This document shows, piece after piece, positions 43,765 through 59,112 of a stretch of 64,000 nt of DNA (positions are counted from its first letter, which is position 1; each line of letters starts with the position of its first letter). The DNA comes from Qipengyuania soli. Lineage in GTDB: Bacteria > Pseudomonadota > Alphaproteobacteria > Sphingomonadales > Sphingomonadaceae. The notes beneath the pieces are model-generated. The model was not told the DNA's origin. It did no database searches and saw only the letters and a list, made by a program, of their open reading frames with translations. The position numbers were made by a program, and so were the translations under genes. Location: the NCBI RefSeq assembly GCF_015529805.1, contig NZ_CP064654.1, positions 2,666,001 through 2,730,000 on the forward strand, given 5' to 3'.

Positions 43765-44547
43765 ATGACCGACCTCATCCTGACCGAGATCGCCGACGGT
43801 ATCGCCACCGTCACCCTCAACCGCCCCGAGGCGATGAACGCGCTGTCCAAGGCGCTGCGCCACCGGCTCTACGAGGTCATGACCGCGCTCGATGCCGACG
43901 ACAGCGTCCGCGCGGTGGTGCTCACGGGGGCAGGCGAGCGGGCCTTTACTGCAGGTCTCGACCTCAAGGAATTGGGCTCGCAGGAAGGCGCATTGGGTGC
44001 CGCCAATGCCGAGGGTGCCGACGAGAATCCGGTCAAGGCTATCGAGGTCTGCCGCAAGCCGGTGATCGGCGCGATCAATGGCGTTGCCATTACCGGTGGG
44101 TTCGAGGTGGCGCTGGCCTGCGACGTGCTCATCGCCAGCACCAACGCGCGCTTCGCCGATACCCATGCGCGGGTAGGCATCGTGCCGGGCTGGGGCCTGT
44201 CACAAAAACTCAGCCGGATGATCGGCATCAGCCGCGCCAAGGAACTGAGCTTCACCGGCAACTTCCTTGACGCCGCCACGGCCGAGAAATGGGGCCTCGT
44301 CAATCGCGTGGTCGCGCCGGAGGAACTGCTGCCCACCGCACGCAAGCTCGCTGCCGACATGGCCGGGATCGATCCCGGTTTCCTCGCCACCTACAAGAAG
44401 CTCATCGACGAAGGTTATGCCGCGAGCTTCGGCGAAGGAATGAAGCTGGAACACGCGCGCTCTACCGCTGCTAACTCCGCAGTCAGCCCGGAAGAAGTCG
44501 AGGCGCGTCGTGCTGCCGTACAGGCGCGAGGGCGCACGCAAGGGTAG
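43765..44547 (+). CDS. Enoyl-CoA hydratase/isomerase
   Basis: 260 residues of the crotonase fold. LNRPEAMNALSKALRHRL, the oxyanion loop AFTAGLDLKEL, NGVAITGGFEVALACDVLIAS, and the catalytic area THARVGIVPGWGLSQKLSRMIG, where the glutamate equivalent is followed by GIVPGWG. It hydrates 2-enoyl-CoA or acts on a related substrate. The start is the ATG at 43765. Confidence 0.92.
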   Translation: MTDLILTEIADGIATVTLNRPEAMNALSKALRHRLYEVMTALDADDSVRAVVLTGAGERAFTAGLDLKELGSQEGALGAANAEGADENPVKAIEVCRKPVIGAINGVAITGGFEVALACDVLIASTNARFADTHARVGIVPGWGLSQKLSRMIGISRAKELSFTGNFLDAATAEKWGLVNRVVAPEELLPTARKLAADMAGIDPGFLATYKKLIDEGYAASFGEGMKLEHARSTAANSAVSPEEVEARRAAVQARGRTQG

Positions 44548-44617
44548 TGCGCGGATTGCAAGAACCGGTGTCGAAAGCACACTTCGGACTTCGTGAGGTT
44601 TCGCCTATGACCGGGCC

Positions 44618-45625
44618 ATGGAACGGCAGCTCCCCGCCCGCCTGACCGGCCTCGCGCCGATCGTCCTTCCCCTTGCAGTTGTCGCGCTCGCCCGCGCCAT
44701 GACCTTTACCGACTGGGCGGTCGCCAACACCTTCTGGGCCGCACTGCTATTTGCATGGCTGGTGACCGACAGCCTGATGCTGGGTACCATCGCCAAGGCA
44801 AAGGACAGGAGGCCGGGCCTTCATGCCAGCCTCGGGGCGCTGGCAATCGCGGCGGTGGTTGTTCTCGCCGGCGCTGCGGGACCGGTGCGTTCGACCATCC
44901 ACGCCTTGCCGCCGCTGGTAGCCGCCGCGGCGCTGACCATCGCTTTGTTCCTTGGCTGGAGCGCCTTGCGCTTCCTGGCCGCGGTCCGACAGGGCCAGCC
45001 AATTGATGCTGCAGCGATGGAGGCATTGCCGGAGTCGATGGCGCCCGTGGTCCGCTTTGCCAGCGCTGAATCCCGAGTTATGCGACTGGCGCTATTCGGA
45101 TGGCGGCGTGCGCAGGACATACCGGCCGGCGCGGTCGGGTTCTCCTATCACTGCTACCTCCTGCCGATGATCTGGACCTTGCTGGTTTTGCAGGGGATCG
45201 AACTGGCGGTGATGCATTTCCTGCTGCTGCAATGGAACCCGACCGTGGCGTGGATCTGGTTCGCGCTCGGCATGGCAGGCGGGTTGTGGATCATGGGGCT
45301 GGCACAGAGTTTCCGCATCTATCCGGTGCTGCTGACCGAAGAGGGGCTGCGTGTGCGCAGCGGGATCATGATCGATGTCCTGGTCCCCTATGCGGCGATT
45401 GGTGCCCAGGTCTCGGGCTTTGCTCGGGAGCAGGTGAAAGACGGCGGGACCTTCAACCAGGCGGTGCTCTCGTGGCCCAACGTGATGCTGGCGCTCGACC
45501 ATCCGCTTCGCGTGAAGCCGCTGATCGGGCGTGCGCGCGAAGTCAGCGCCGTGGCGATGCGGATCGACGATAGCGCAGCCTTTAACGAGGCGCTCGCCGC
45601 CCGCTGCGATGGGGCAGGAAAGTAA
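44618..45625 (+). CDS. Polytopic membrane protein of unknown function
   Basis: 335 residues with five to seven predicted helices, the clearest being IVLPLAVVALARAMTF, NTFWAALLFAWLVTDSLML, LGALAIAAVVVLAGAAG, ALPPLVAAAALTIALFLGW, SYHCYLLPMIWTLLVLQGIELAVMHFLLL and PTVAWIWFALGMAGGLWIMGLA. The C-terminal ~100 residues are cytoplasmic or periplasmic and soluble (LTEEGLRVRSGIMIDVLVPYAAIGAQVS), a PH-like stretch. I do not recognise the family. It overlaps the convergent YeeE/YedE gene by 44 bases. Confidence 0.78.
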   Translation: MERQLPARLTGLAPIVLPLAVVALARAMTFTDWAVANTFWAALLFAWLVTDSLMLGTIAKAKDRRPGLHASLGALAIAAVVVLAGAAGPVRSTIHALPPLVAAAALTIALFLGWSALRFLAAVRQGQPIDAAAMEALPESMAPVVRFASAESRVMRLALFGWRRAQDIPAGAVGFSYHCYLLPMIWTLLVLQGIELAVMHFLLLQWNPTVAWIWFALGMAGGLWIMGLAQSFRIYPVLLTEEGLRVRSGIMIDVLVPYAAIGAQVSGFAREQVKDGGTFNQAVLSWPNVMLALDHPLRVKPLIGRAREVSAVAMRIDDSAAFNEALAARCDGAGK

Positions 45626-46565
45626 GCGCGATCACCGCAGTCATCGCGGCAAACGCCACCCACCCGTTGGGCGAGGCCGAGGGCATCGAATAGAGTAGCA
45701 GCGTTCCGTTTCCGCCCGGGACCAGCGCGGCGCCGGCGCCCATCAGGAAGCCGCCGGGCGCATTTGCGGTCAATACCCGCATGGTCGGAGGGCTGAGGTG
45801 GAACTTGCGCGTCCACACGGCGGCATAAAGCGCACCCGCCAGCAGCGCGAACGCACCTGCTATCGCCTTGCCATCGGCGTGGTTTGCGGCATCTCCCAGC
45901 AGCCAGGCGCCCTCGCGATTGAGCAGCGAGCCGACCGTCCAGCTACCTGCAAGCGTGTACAGTACCCCGCCGACCATGCCGACGACCAGCATGGCCGGGA
46001 TCGGACTGAGCTGCACTTCGCGGCGGTGGAGCGCGCGGATGAAGTTGCGCCAGTAACGGGGCCTCAGTGCGGGAGCTGCAAGCACCACGAACAGGGCGAG
46101 GACAATCCCGCCCGGCACAGTTGGCCGCATGAGCAACGACTCGGCGGGGCCGGAGAGCATGGTCGTCCGCAAGGCAAGGGTCGCGCCGCCAACCGCCGCA
46201 ACGCAGGTGATAAGGAAATCGAGTTCGCCGCTCGCAAGGCGACCCAGCGTGCCGAACTGGCAGCCCCCGTTGATGCGTGCGCCCAGCCCGAACAGCGCCC
46301 CGCCGACAAGTGTCGCCAGGGTGATCGGGAAACCGGACGCGAGCATTCCCTGCGTCGGGAAAGCCCAGGACAGCGGCAGGACCACGCAGCCTGCGGCTCC
46401 AGCGGCAACGACAAAGGCCCGCAATCGCAGCGTGCGGCCGAGGATGACGGCCTGCCGCGTTCCTTCGACCATGCAGACACTGCCGCGGCGCAGGGCGAAG
46501 CCGACGATGAAGGCGAGCGGTATCGCCAGCAAGGACAGCGTCGATGTCCCGATTGCCTCTTCCAT
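45582..46565 (-). CDS. YeeE/YedE-family membrane protein
   Basis: 327 residues, about nine helices. The two family motifs are RRGSVCMVEGTRQAV (with a conserved cysteine, near residue 31) and GARINGGCQFGTLGRLASG (Gly-Cys, residue ~102). This matches the YeeE/YedE sulfur transporter family, which moves thiosulfate or related species. There is no TusA-like gene beside it. The last 44 bases of its reading frame lie antisense to the end of the upstream plus-strand gene. The gltD gene lies 54 bases upstream of it on the map, with the same orientation as this gene. Confidence 0.87.
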   Translation of the reverse strand: MEEAIGTSTLSLLAIPLAFIVGFALRRGSVCMVEGTRQAVILGRTLRLRAFVVAAGAAGCVVLPLSWAFPTQGMLASGFPITLATLVGGALFGLGARINGGCQFGTLGRLASGELDFLITCVAAVGGATLALRTTMLSGPAESLLMRPTVPGGIVLALFVVLAAPALRPRYWRNFIRALHRREVQLSPIPAMLVVGMVGGVLYTLAGSWTVGSLLNREGAWLLGDAANHADGKAIAGAFALLAGALYAAVWTRKFHLSPPTMRVLTANAPGGFLMGAGAALVPGGNGTLLLYSMPSASPNGWVAFAAMTAVIALTFLPHRSGRRAPR

Positions 46566-46619
46566 TATCCCCTGTCCGCCCCAGACGCGGTAGAGGTTAC
46601 GCCCGACCGGGCGCGAGGG

Positions 46620-52711
<6,092 letters not shown>

Positions 52712-52868
52712 AAGCGAAGCGTCCTCCTCCATGCCCGCCGACTCGTCCCGCTTCGGGAGGTGTCAGGGGCAAGTCACTTGGTACCACAGGCACCGGTAAA
52801 ATTGCGCGAGCCACCGTCATGGCTGCACGATTGTGATTTTGCAACTGCGAAGGCTGAAGCAAAATTTC

Positions 52869-52893
52869 AGTCGGCCAAAGATTTTTGCCGACT
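52869..52893. terminator. Hairpin between gltB and the acidic membrane protein
   Basis: AGTCGGC (52869-52875) pairs with GCCGACT (52887-52893), loop of 11 bases containing TTTTT. On the minus strand it follows the stop of the acidic protein gene at 52951 and leads into GAAATTTTG. It probably ends that transcript before gltB. Confidence 0.45.
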
Positions 52894-52950
52894 TCCGGGG
52901 AGGGGTTATCGCTGAATTCGTATCCGCCGCGCCATGGCGCTTTGGTCGGA

Positions 52951-53775
52951 TTACCGGGGCTTGCCGACCTGCGACAGGCGGTCGAGCGCGCTGCGCAGGG
53001 CAGCCTGCGCATCCTCGTTGGCTTCCGGCGCGCTTGCCGGGGCGGTTCGGTCCGCCTCTCGGCGCAGGAAGGCGATCACCGGATCGAGTTCGCCATCATC
53101 GACTGGCGCGGGCTGCGTTGACGCAGCCCGGCTCGCATCGAGAGCGCGCTTGAGCCGTTGGGTAAGCACCGCAAGAGGCAGGTCGCCCAGCGCTTCCGTT
53201 TCTTCGGCCACCTCAGGCATGACAGGTGCCGGCTCTCGAGCTTCCGCGAGCGCGACTTCTTCGGCGGCGATTACCACCGGCTCGACCTCTGCCCCGGCTT
53301 CGTCATCGACTTCGTCGAATTCGGCGAAGTCCTCGTCGAAGAGTTCCTCGACGGGCGCCGGATCGCGATCTTGCGGCTCGTCCCCGAAGTACTCGCGCGG
53401 GCTGAAGGGGCGGCGCGGTTCTTCCATCTCGGAAGGAGTTTCGACGACTTCGACGGCATCGCCATCCTGCCAGGCGACCTCATCATATTCGTCCTCGTCG
53501 TCGAACTCGCTCGCGCTGTTGAGCGCGGCGACGCGCATCGCGAGCACGATACCAAGGGCGAGGCCGAAGAGCGCTGCAGCGCCAGCAAGGATGGCCTTGC
53601 CGACTACACCTACAGGGATCAGCGCATCGATGCCGAGTGCCTGGCGGATCGAGGTGTGAATACCCTCAGGCATCACAAAGAGACCCGCGCCGAGCAGGGC
53701 GGCAAACCACAGGCCCACGGCCCAGCGGAATGCCGGGTGGCTGCTGATCGGTCGTTTGCTCGCGGTGCCGTTCAT
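52951..53775 (-). CDS. Acidic membrane protein of unknown function
   Basis: 274 residues with two helices near the N-terminus (FRWAVGLWFAALLGAGLFVMP and VGVVGKAILAGAAALFGLALGIVLAM), followed by a long, very acidic, low-complexity cytoplasmic region (EFDDEDEYDEVAWQDGDA ... EELFDEDFAEFDEVDDEAGAEVEP) and a C-terminal helix-forming tail (LTQRLKRALDASRAA). No family is recognised. It starts nine bases after the stop of the exosortase-A glycosyltransferase gene, so the two are probably co-transcribed. Confidence 0.75.
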   Translation of the reverse strand: MNGTASKRPISSHPAFRWAVGLWFAALLGAGLFVMPEGIHTSIRQALGIDALIPVGVVGKAILAGAAALFGLALGIVLAMRVAALNSASEFDDEDEYDEVAWQDGDAVEVVETPSEMEEPRRPFSPREYFGDEPQDRDPAPVEELFDEDFAEFDEVDDEAGAEVEPVVIAAEEVALAEAREPAPVMPEVAEETEALGDLPLAVLTQRLKRALDASRAASTQPAPVDDGELDPVIAFLRREADRTAPASAPEANEDAQAALRSALDRLSQVGKPR

Positions 53776-53784
53776 GGGCGGGTG

Positions 53785-55029
53785 CTATCCTTCGGTTTCT
53801 GCCGTCCGGAACGGGGCAGGTAGGCCTTCCACTCGCTCGCGTCCTAGCAGTTCTTGGTAAACACCGAGATAACGTTCCACGTTCCGCCCCCAGTCGTGGC
53901 TGGCGGCGACATGCGCACGGCCGCGATCGCGCATGGCTGGCCATTCGGCACGCGCGTCGATGAAATCGGCGAGGGCTGCGGCGATGGCGGCCGGGTCGTC
54001 GGGAGGGAAGAGTTTCCCTGTCACGCCGTCCTCAATCAATTCGCGATGCCCCCCGACATCGCTCGCCGCGACGATCTTGCGCTCGGCCATGGCTTCAAGC
54101 GGTTTGAGGGGCGTGACCAGGTCGGTCAGGCGCGACTTCTTGCGCGGGTAGGCGAGGACATCGACGAGCGAATAATAGCGCTCGACCTCGGAATGGGGGA
54201 CGCGGCCGGTGAAGACGACCGCGTCTGCGAGAGGGACGGCCTGTCGCCGCAGCGAATCGTCCATCGGACCGCCCCCGACGAGCAGCAGCTGGGCACCTGG
54301 ATGCCGCTCGCGCAGCAGGGGCATGGCGGCGATGAGGTCGTCGAGCCCCTCGTAGTCGTAGAAACTGCCGATGAAGCCAATGACGGGCCCCTTCCCGATA
54401 CCGATTTTCCCGGCCAGTGCATCGTCGCGCGGCGGCGGATCGCCGAACAGGGTGAGGTCGACGCCGTTCGGAGAAAGCCCGATCTTGGCGCCATCGTGGC
54501 CGCGGGCGACAAGGTCGTCGCGCAGGCCGCGGCAGATCGTGAAGACCGCGTCCGCGCCTGCAACAACCCGGTTCTCGAGCGCGCGGGTCAGGCGATACTT
54601 CAGCGATCCCTCGGTCCCGGTGCCGTTGCCGACAGCCGCATCTTCCCAGAACGCCCGGATCTCATAGACGAAAGGGATGTCGAGCCGCCGCGCGGCGCGC
54701 AGCCCGGCCATGCCGCACAGGGCGGGCGAATGGGCATGGATAACGTCGGGGCGCCACTCTCTGGCTAGCTGCTCGATCCCGTGCCGCAGCTGTTCGATCT
54801 CGCGCCATTCTCGCAGGACGGGCGGCCCTCCCGGAGCGTCGCCAACCCGGTGAAAGGTCAGGTCCTCGACGGTCTCGGTGGCCGGCCCTTCGGCGACGTG
54901 GCGCGCGCCGGTGATGCCGCGCACCTCGACGCCCTTTGCCTGCAGGCTCTTGAGGATTGCGCGCGTGCGAAAGGTATAGCCCGAATGGAGCGGCAGCGAA
55001 TGGTCGAGGATGTGGAGGACGCGTGTCAT
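53785..55029 (-). CDS. Glycosyltransferase, exosortase-A-system type
   Basis: 414 residues from the ATG at 55029 (MTRVLHILDHSLPLHSGYTFRTRAIL), the characteristic beginning of the GT4 glycosyltransferases linked to exosortase A. The GT-B fold regions are SPNGVDLTLFG, GPVIGFIGSFYDYEGLDDLIAAMPLL and KPLEAMAERKIVAASDVGGHRELIEDG (EX7E-type region). Starts at 55041 and 55062 are possible but poorer. It probably acts in exopolysaccharide or surface glycan synthesis. The neighbour on the other strand is an exosortase-A-type O-glycosylation ligase. Confidence 0.9.
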   Translation of the reverse strand: MTRVLHILDHSLPLHSGYTFRTRAILKSLQAKGVEVRGITGARHVAEGPATETVEDLTFHRVGDAPGGPPVLREWREIEQLRHGIEQLAREWRPDVIHAHSPALCGMAGLRAARRLDIPFVYEIRAFWEDAAVGNGTGTEGSLKYRLTRALENRVVAGADAVFTICRGLRDDLVARGHDGAKIGLSPNGVDLTLFGDPPPRDDALAGKIGIGKGPVIGFIGSFYDYEGLDDLIAAMPLLRERHPGAQLLLVGGGPMDDSLRRQAVPLADAVVFTGRVPHSEVERYYSLVDVLAYPRKKSRLTDLVTPLKPLEAMAERKIVAASDVGGHRELIEDGVTGKLFPPDDPAAIAAALADFIDARAEWPAMRDRGRAHVAASHDWGRNVERYLGVYQELLGRERVEGLPAPFRTAETEG

Positions 55030-55109
55030 TTCCTGCGCCATGTGACACAACAGGCTTAACACCGCGTCAACCGTAAGCTGCTAGGCGGGGCGCAAGGAAG
55101 ACCGCACGC

Positions 55110-55295
55110 TTGATCGACTATTTCGCCCTTGGCCTGACTCATGCCTTGATCATGATCGCACTCGCCCGCACGCTGGTGCGGCCCGATCTCGATCGCGAGG
55201 ACGCGATGGCCGACGAGCCGCAGGTCGCAGACGAGCCGGCCGAACGGTCCAACCGCCGTGGCGCACGACGGCGCCGGGATGATGCCGGTGCTTGA
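55110..55295 (+). CDS. Small membrane protein before the O-glycosylation ligase
   Basis: 61 residues from a TTG at 55110 with AAGGAAG about 12 bases upstream. The first 22 residues (IDYFALGLTHALIMIALARTLV) are one membrane helix; the rest is polar, with an acidic stretch and an Arg-rich end (RSNRRGARRRRDD). It overlaps the ligase start by 17 bases in another frame, so it may be translationally coupled. It is a plausible but unproven gene; no family is known to me. Confidence 0.5.
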   Translation: MIDYFALGLTHALIMIALARTLVRPDLDREDAMADEPQVADEPAERSNRRGARRRRDDAGA

Positions 55296-56670
55296 CCTCG
55301 CCCTCTTCCTGACCGTGATGCTGCTTTTCGCGATGGGACTGCGGCGGCCCTTCATCTGGGTGCTGACCTATCTCTATATCGATATCCTGGCACCGCAGAA
55401 GATCAGCTGGGCCCTGCTCGCATCGGTCCCGATTTCGCTGATCGCCTTCATTCTGGCCTTTGCCGGATGGATCATCGGGGACACCAAGGCGAACACGCAA
55501 TTCACCTTGCGACAGGGACTGCTGCTCGCGCTGCTGTGCTGGTGTTTCATGACCCTGCAATGGGCCGACTACCCCGAGTTCGCGCAGGAAAAGTGGAACT
55601 GGGTATGGAAGGCGCTGGTCTTCGCGATCTTCCTTCCCGTGACCCTGACGACCCGCCTGCGGTTCGAGATGACCTCGCTCATCATGGTCCTGACTGCCGG
55701 CGCGATCATTATTTCGGCCAGCATGAAGACCGTGCTGGGCGGTGGCGGTTACGGCAATCTATCGCTGTTCGTGAACGACAATTCGAACGTCTACGAAAGC
55801 TCTACCCTCGCCACGATCGCCATCGCGATCATCCCCCTCATCCTCTGGCTGGTGAAGAACTCGACCGTCTTCCCGACCGACTGGCGGGTGAAGGCATTTG
55901 CCGGGCTGCTGATCTTCGCCTGCCTGATGATCCCGGTCGGGACCGAGGCGCGTACGGGGCTCATCTGCATCGGCGTCCTCGGCCTGCTGATGCTGCGCGA
56001 CGTGAAAAAGCGCATGCTTTATGTCACCGGTGCGGCAGCCCTCGGCCTTGCCGCGCTGCCGTTCCTCCCGGCGAGCTTTTACGAGCGCATGTCTACGTTG
56101 AACTCGGTGGAAGAGGACCAGTCGGCCTCAACCCGCATGCAGGTCTGGGCGTGGACCATCGACTATGCCGCAGAGCATCCTCTCGGGGGCGGTTTCGATG
56201 CCTTTCGCGGCAACAGCTTCACCTACCAGATGCCGGTGGTCGAACGGAACGGTTCGACCGTCTCGGTCAGGTACGAGCAAGTGACCGACGGCGGCCGTGC
56301 CTACCATTCATCGATCTTCGAGATGCTGGGCGAGCAGGGCTGGCCCGGCCTGCTCGCCTGGCTGGCACTGCATGCGATCGGGATCTGGCAGATGGAGGTC
56401 ATCCGCAGGCGGTGGCGTGATCGACGGGCGCCTACCGAGCAGTGGCAATCACCCTTGGCAAGTGCGCTTCAGTTTGCGCAAATCATCTACCTTGTCGGCG
56501 CGACCTTCCAGGGCATTGCCTTCCAGCCCTTCGTGCTGATGCTGGTCGGAATGCAGATCGGCCTGTGGACCTATTGCAAGAAACGCGAATCAGCCAAGCA
56601 GGAGTCGGTTCGCAAGGCAGCGCGCGATGCACGGCGCGCTGCCGCATCGGCCAAGCCCGCTATGCCGTAA
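55279..56670 (+). CDS. O-glycosylation ligase, exosortase-A-system type (Wzy/O-antigen ligase fold)
   Basis: 463 residues (MMPVLDLALFLTVMLLFAMGLRRPF...) with about ten to twelve helices. The Wzy/O-antigen-ligase-type periplasmic loop is present near 285-350 with WTIDYAAEHPLGGGFDAFRG and YHSSIFEMLGEQGWPG. The start could be 55282, or the GTG at 55258 which would overlap the small gene further. The C-terminus is basic and Ala-rich. This type is found with PEP-CTERM/exosortase A genes; the exosortase itself is not in this window. Confidence 0.87.
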   Translation: MMPVLDLALFLTVMLLFAMGLRRPFIWVLTYLYIDILAPQKISWALLASVPISLIAFILAFAGWIIGDTKANTQFTLRQGLLLALLCWCFMTLQWADYPEFAQEKWNWVWKALVFAIFLPVTLTTRLRFEMTSLIMVLTAGAIIISASMKTVLGGGGYGNLSLFVNDNSNVYESSTLATIAIAIIPLILWLVKNSTVFPTDWRVKAFAGLLIFACLMIPVGTEARTGLICIGVLGLLMLRDVKKRMLYVTGAAALGLAALPFLPASFYERMSTLNSVEEDQSASTRMQVWAWTIDYAAEHPLGGGFDAFRGNSFTYQMPVVERNGSTVSVRYEQVTDGGRAYHSSIFEMLGEQGWPGLLAWLALHAIGIWQMEVIRRRWRDRRAPTEQWQSPLASALQFAQIIYLVGATFQGIAFQPFVLMLVGMQIGLWTYCKKRESAKQESVRKAARDARRAAASAKPAMP

Positions 56671-56783
56671 CGGCAGGATTCGCGCGGGTTGCGCGGCCCC
56701 TCTCCATGCGCCAAGAGTCCCCCCGCAACGCGCGGCCGGAGTCGCGCGAAACCGTCAAATTCGGCTTGTTAGAGGAGAGGCTC

Positions 56784-57233
56784 ATGACCCCGCAGGAACT
56801 CGCAACCAAGGTCGGCGAAAACATCGGCACCAGCGAATGGGTGGCCATGGACCAAGACCGCATCAACATGTTCGCCGATGCGACCGGTGACCACCAGTTC
56901 ATCCACATCAACGAGGAAGCGGCCAAGATGACGCCGTTCGGCGGCACCATTGCCCATGGCTTCCTGACCCTTTCGATGATCCCCTACCTCAGCGCCAATT
57001 CGAGCCTGCCCAAGGTCGACGGCGTGAAAATGGGCGTCAACTACGGCGGCAACAAGACGCGCTTCATTGCCCCGGTCCGCTCGGGCAAGCGTATTCGCGG
57101 CCATTGGAAGCTGCTCGAACTGGTCGAGAAGCGTCCCGGCCAGTGGCAGCAGACGCACGAAATCACCATCGAGATTGAAGGCGAGGACAAGCCCGCCCTG
57201 ATCACCGAATGGATCATGCAGTTCTTCGTCTGA
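56784..57233 (+). CDS. MaoC-family (R)-specific enoyl-CoA hydratase
   Basis: 149 residues, hotdog fold. The catalytic motif is DATGDHQFIHINEEAA (Asp and His) and TPFGGTIAHGFLTLSM. It hydrates trans-2-enoyl-CoA to (R)-3-hydroxyacyl-CoA, which can feed PHA. The ATG at 56784 follows GAGGAGAGG. It is 56 bases before the thiolase gene, so an acyl-CoA transcription unit of MaoC, thiolase and CMD protein is likely. Confidence 0.92.
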   Translation: MTPQELATKVGENIGTSEWVAMDQDRINMFADATGDHQFIHINEEAAKMTPFGGTIAHGFLTLSMIPYLSANSSLPKVDGVKMGVNYGGNKTRFIAPVRSGKRIRGHWKLLELVEKRPGQWQQTHEITIEIEGEDKPALITEWIMQFFV

Positions 57234-57289
57234 TTTCCCCCTCCTCCCCGGCGAGGATCGGACAATCTTAGCAATCCAAGGAATTACCC

Positions 57290-58471
57290 ATGCGTGACGC
57301 AGTCATCGTCTCCACCGCCCGAACCCCGCTTACCAAGGCGGCGCGCGGCGCCTTCAACAACACAACCGGCGCGACGCTGGGTTCGTGGTCGATCAAGGCC
57401 GCGGTCGAAAGAGCCGGCCTCGAAGGCGGCGAGATCGACGACGTGGTGATGGGCTGCGCCGCGCAGCAGGGTTCGACCGGCGGCAACGTCGCGCGCCTCG
57501 CCGCACTGCGTGCTGGCCTTCCGGTGACGGTCCCGGCCATGACCATCGATCGCCAGTGCTCCTCGGGCCTGATGACCGTGGCGACGGCAGCCAAGCAGGT
57601 CATCGTCGACAACATGGACATCTGCGTTGCCGGTGGCCTCGAAAGCATTTCCAAGGTCGTGGGCAGCGGCAAAATGTTCGTCGAGCCCGACCGCCAGCTG
57701 CTCGAGATGCACCCGCACATCTACATGCCGATGATCGGCACGGCCGAAGTCGTCGCCAAGCGCTACAACATCAGCCGCGAGTACCAGGACGAATATTCGC
57801 TCCAGTCGCAGCAGCGCACTGCCGCAGCGCAGGCCGCCGGCAAGTTCGATGACGAAATCGTCGCCTGCACCGCAACCATGGCGGTGATGGACAAGGAAAC
57901 GAAGGAAGTCTCTTTCCACGAAGTCACTGCCGATCGCGACGACTGCAACCGCCCCGATACCACGCTCGAAGGCCTCGCCAGCCTCAAGCCGGTGATGGGC
58001 GAAGGCCACACGATCACGGCAGGCAACGCCAGCCAGCTGTCGGACGGTTCGTCCTCCTGCGTGGTGATGGAAGCCAAGGTCGCCGAAAAGCGCGGCCTCG
58101 AACCGCTGGGCCGCTATGTCGGCATGGCGGTTGCCGGCACGGAGCCCGACGAGATGGGCATCGGCCCGGTCTTCGCAATTCCGAAGCTGCTCGAACGCTT
58201 CAACCTCAAGATGGACGACATCGGCCTGTGGGAGCTTAACGAGGCTTTCGCGGTGCAGGTGCTCTACTGCCGCGACAAGCTCGGCATTCCTGACGAACTG
58301 CTCAACGTCAACGGCGGCTCGATCTCGATCGGCCACCCCTTCGGCATGACCGGCGCGCGCTGCACCGGCCACGCGCTGATCGAAGGCAAGCGCCGCGGCG
58401 TGAAGTACGCCGTCGTCACCATGTGCATCGGTGGCGGCCAGGGCGCAGCGGGCCTCTTCGAGGTCTTCTGA
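57290..58471 (+). CDS. Acetyl-CoA C-acyltransferase (thiolase)
   Basis: 393 residues. The nucleophile cysteine is in DRQCSSGL (residue 90); the second catalytic cysteine and His are in [15 protein letters not shown] and [16 protein letters not shown]. It either condenses two acetyl-CoA for PHA or cleaves 3-oxoacyl-CoA; the sequence does not tell which. CMD protein starts on its last base (TGATG). Confidence 0.94.
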   Translation: MRDAVIVSTARTPLTKAARGAFNNTTGATLGSWSIKAAVERAGLEGGEIDDVVMGCAAQQGSTGGNVARLAALRAGLPVTVPAMTIDRQCSSGLMTVATAAKQVIVDNMDICVAGGLESISKVVGSGKMFVEPDRQLLEMHPHIYMPMIGTAEVVAKRYNISREYQDEYSLQSQQRTAAAQAAGKFDDEIVACTATMAVMDKETKEVSFHEVTADRDDCNRPDTTLEGLASLKPVMGEGHTITAGNASQLSDGSSSCVVMEAKVAEKRGLEPLGRYVGMAVAGTEPDEMGIGPVFAIPKLLERFNLKMDDIGLWELNEAFAVQVLYCRDKLGIPDELLNVNGGSISIGHPFGMTGARCTGHALIEGKRRGVKYAVVTMCIGGGQGAAGLFEVF

Positions 58472-59052
58472 TGCGCCTTTCTGCCCCTCGCATCGAGCCG
58501 CTCGACATGGAGCGGCTCGACGAGGAGCAGCGCGAAGTTCTCGCCCCCTTCGCCGATCCTTCCAACAAGGTCGGCGGGGGGCGGGTCCTCAATATCTTCC
58601 GCACGCTGGCCCGCGCGCCCAAGGCGCTGACGGGTTTCCTGGCGTGGGGCAATTACATCCTGTCCCGCCGCAACAGCCTGCCACCACGCGAGCGGGAAAT
58701 CGTCATCCTGCGGACCGGCTGGTTGTGCCGCTCGGGCTACGAGTTCGCCCAGCACCGGCGCATCGGCATCGACTGCAGCCTGACGCCGGAGGAAATCGAG
58801 CGTATCAAGGCGGGGCCGGATGCGCCTGGCTGGACACCCATTGAGTCGGCCATGCTGCGCGCTGCGGATGAACTCGTCGCCGATCACTTCGTCTCTGACC
58901 AGACCTGGAAGGCACTCGAAGAACTGGGCGACAAGGGCCGCATGGACCTCGTCTTCACGGTGGGCCAGTACACGCAGGTGTCGATGCTGCTCAACAGCTT
59001 CGGCGTGCAGCTGGAAGACGGCGACGCTGCGGATCCCGACCTTACACCCTGA
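58471..59052 (+). CDS. Carboxymuconolactone decarboxylase family protein
   Basis: 193 residues of the AhpD/CMD-like fold. The typical motif region is REREIVILRTGWLCRSGYEFAQHRRIG, where one cysteine (Leu-Cys-Arg-Ser-Gly-Tyr-Glu) is kept but the second of the CxxC pair is absent, so peroxidase activity by the AhpD mechanism is doubtful. It overlaps the thiolase stop. Its role is not known; it may act on an acyl or ring intermediate. Confidence 0.88.
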   Translation: MRLSAPRIEPLDMERLDEEQREVLAPFADPSNKVGGGRVLNIFRTLARAPKALTGFLAWGNYILSRRNSLPPREREIVILRTGWLCRSGYEFAQHRRIGIDCSLTPEEIERIKAGPDAPGWTPIESAMLRAADELVADHFVSDQTWKALEELGDKGRMDLVFTVGQYTQVSMLLNSFGVQLEDGDAADPDLTP

Positions 59053-59112
59053 TCTTGCTATAGTCTGTCGGCGGGCGCATGCTCAGGCAGCGTCAATGGC
59101 GAAGGGTTCGCG

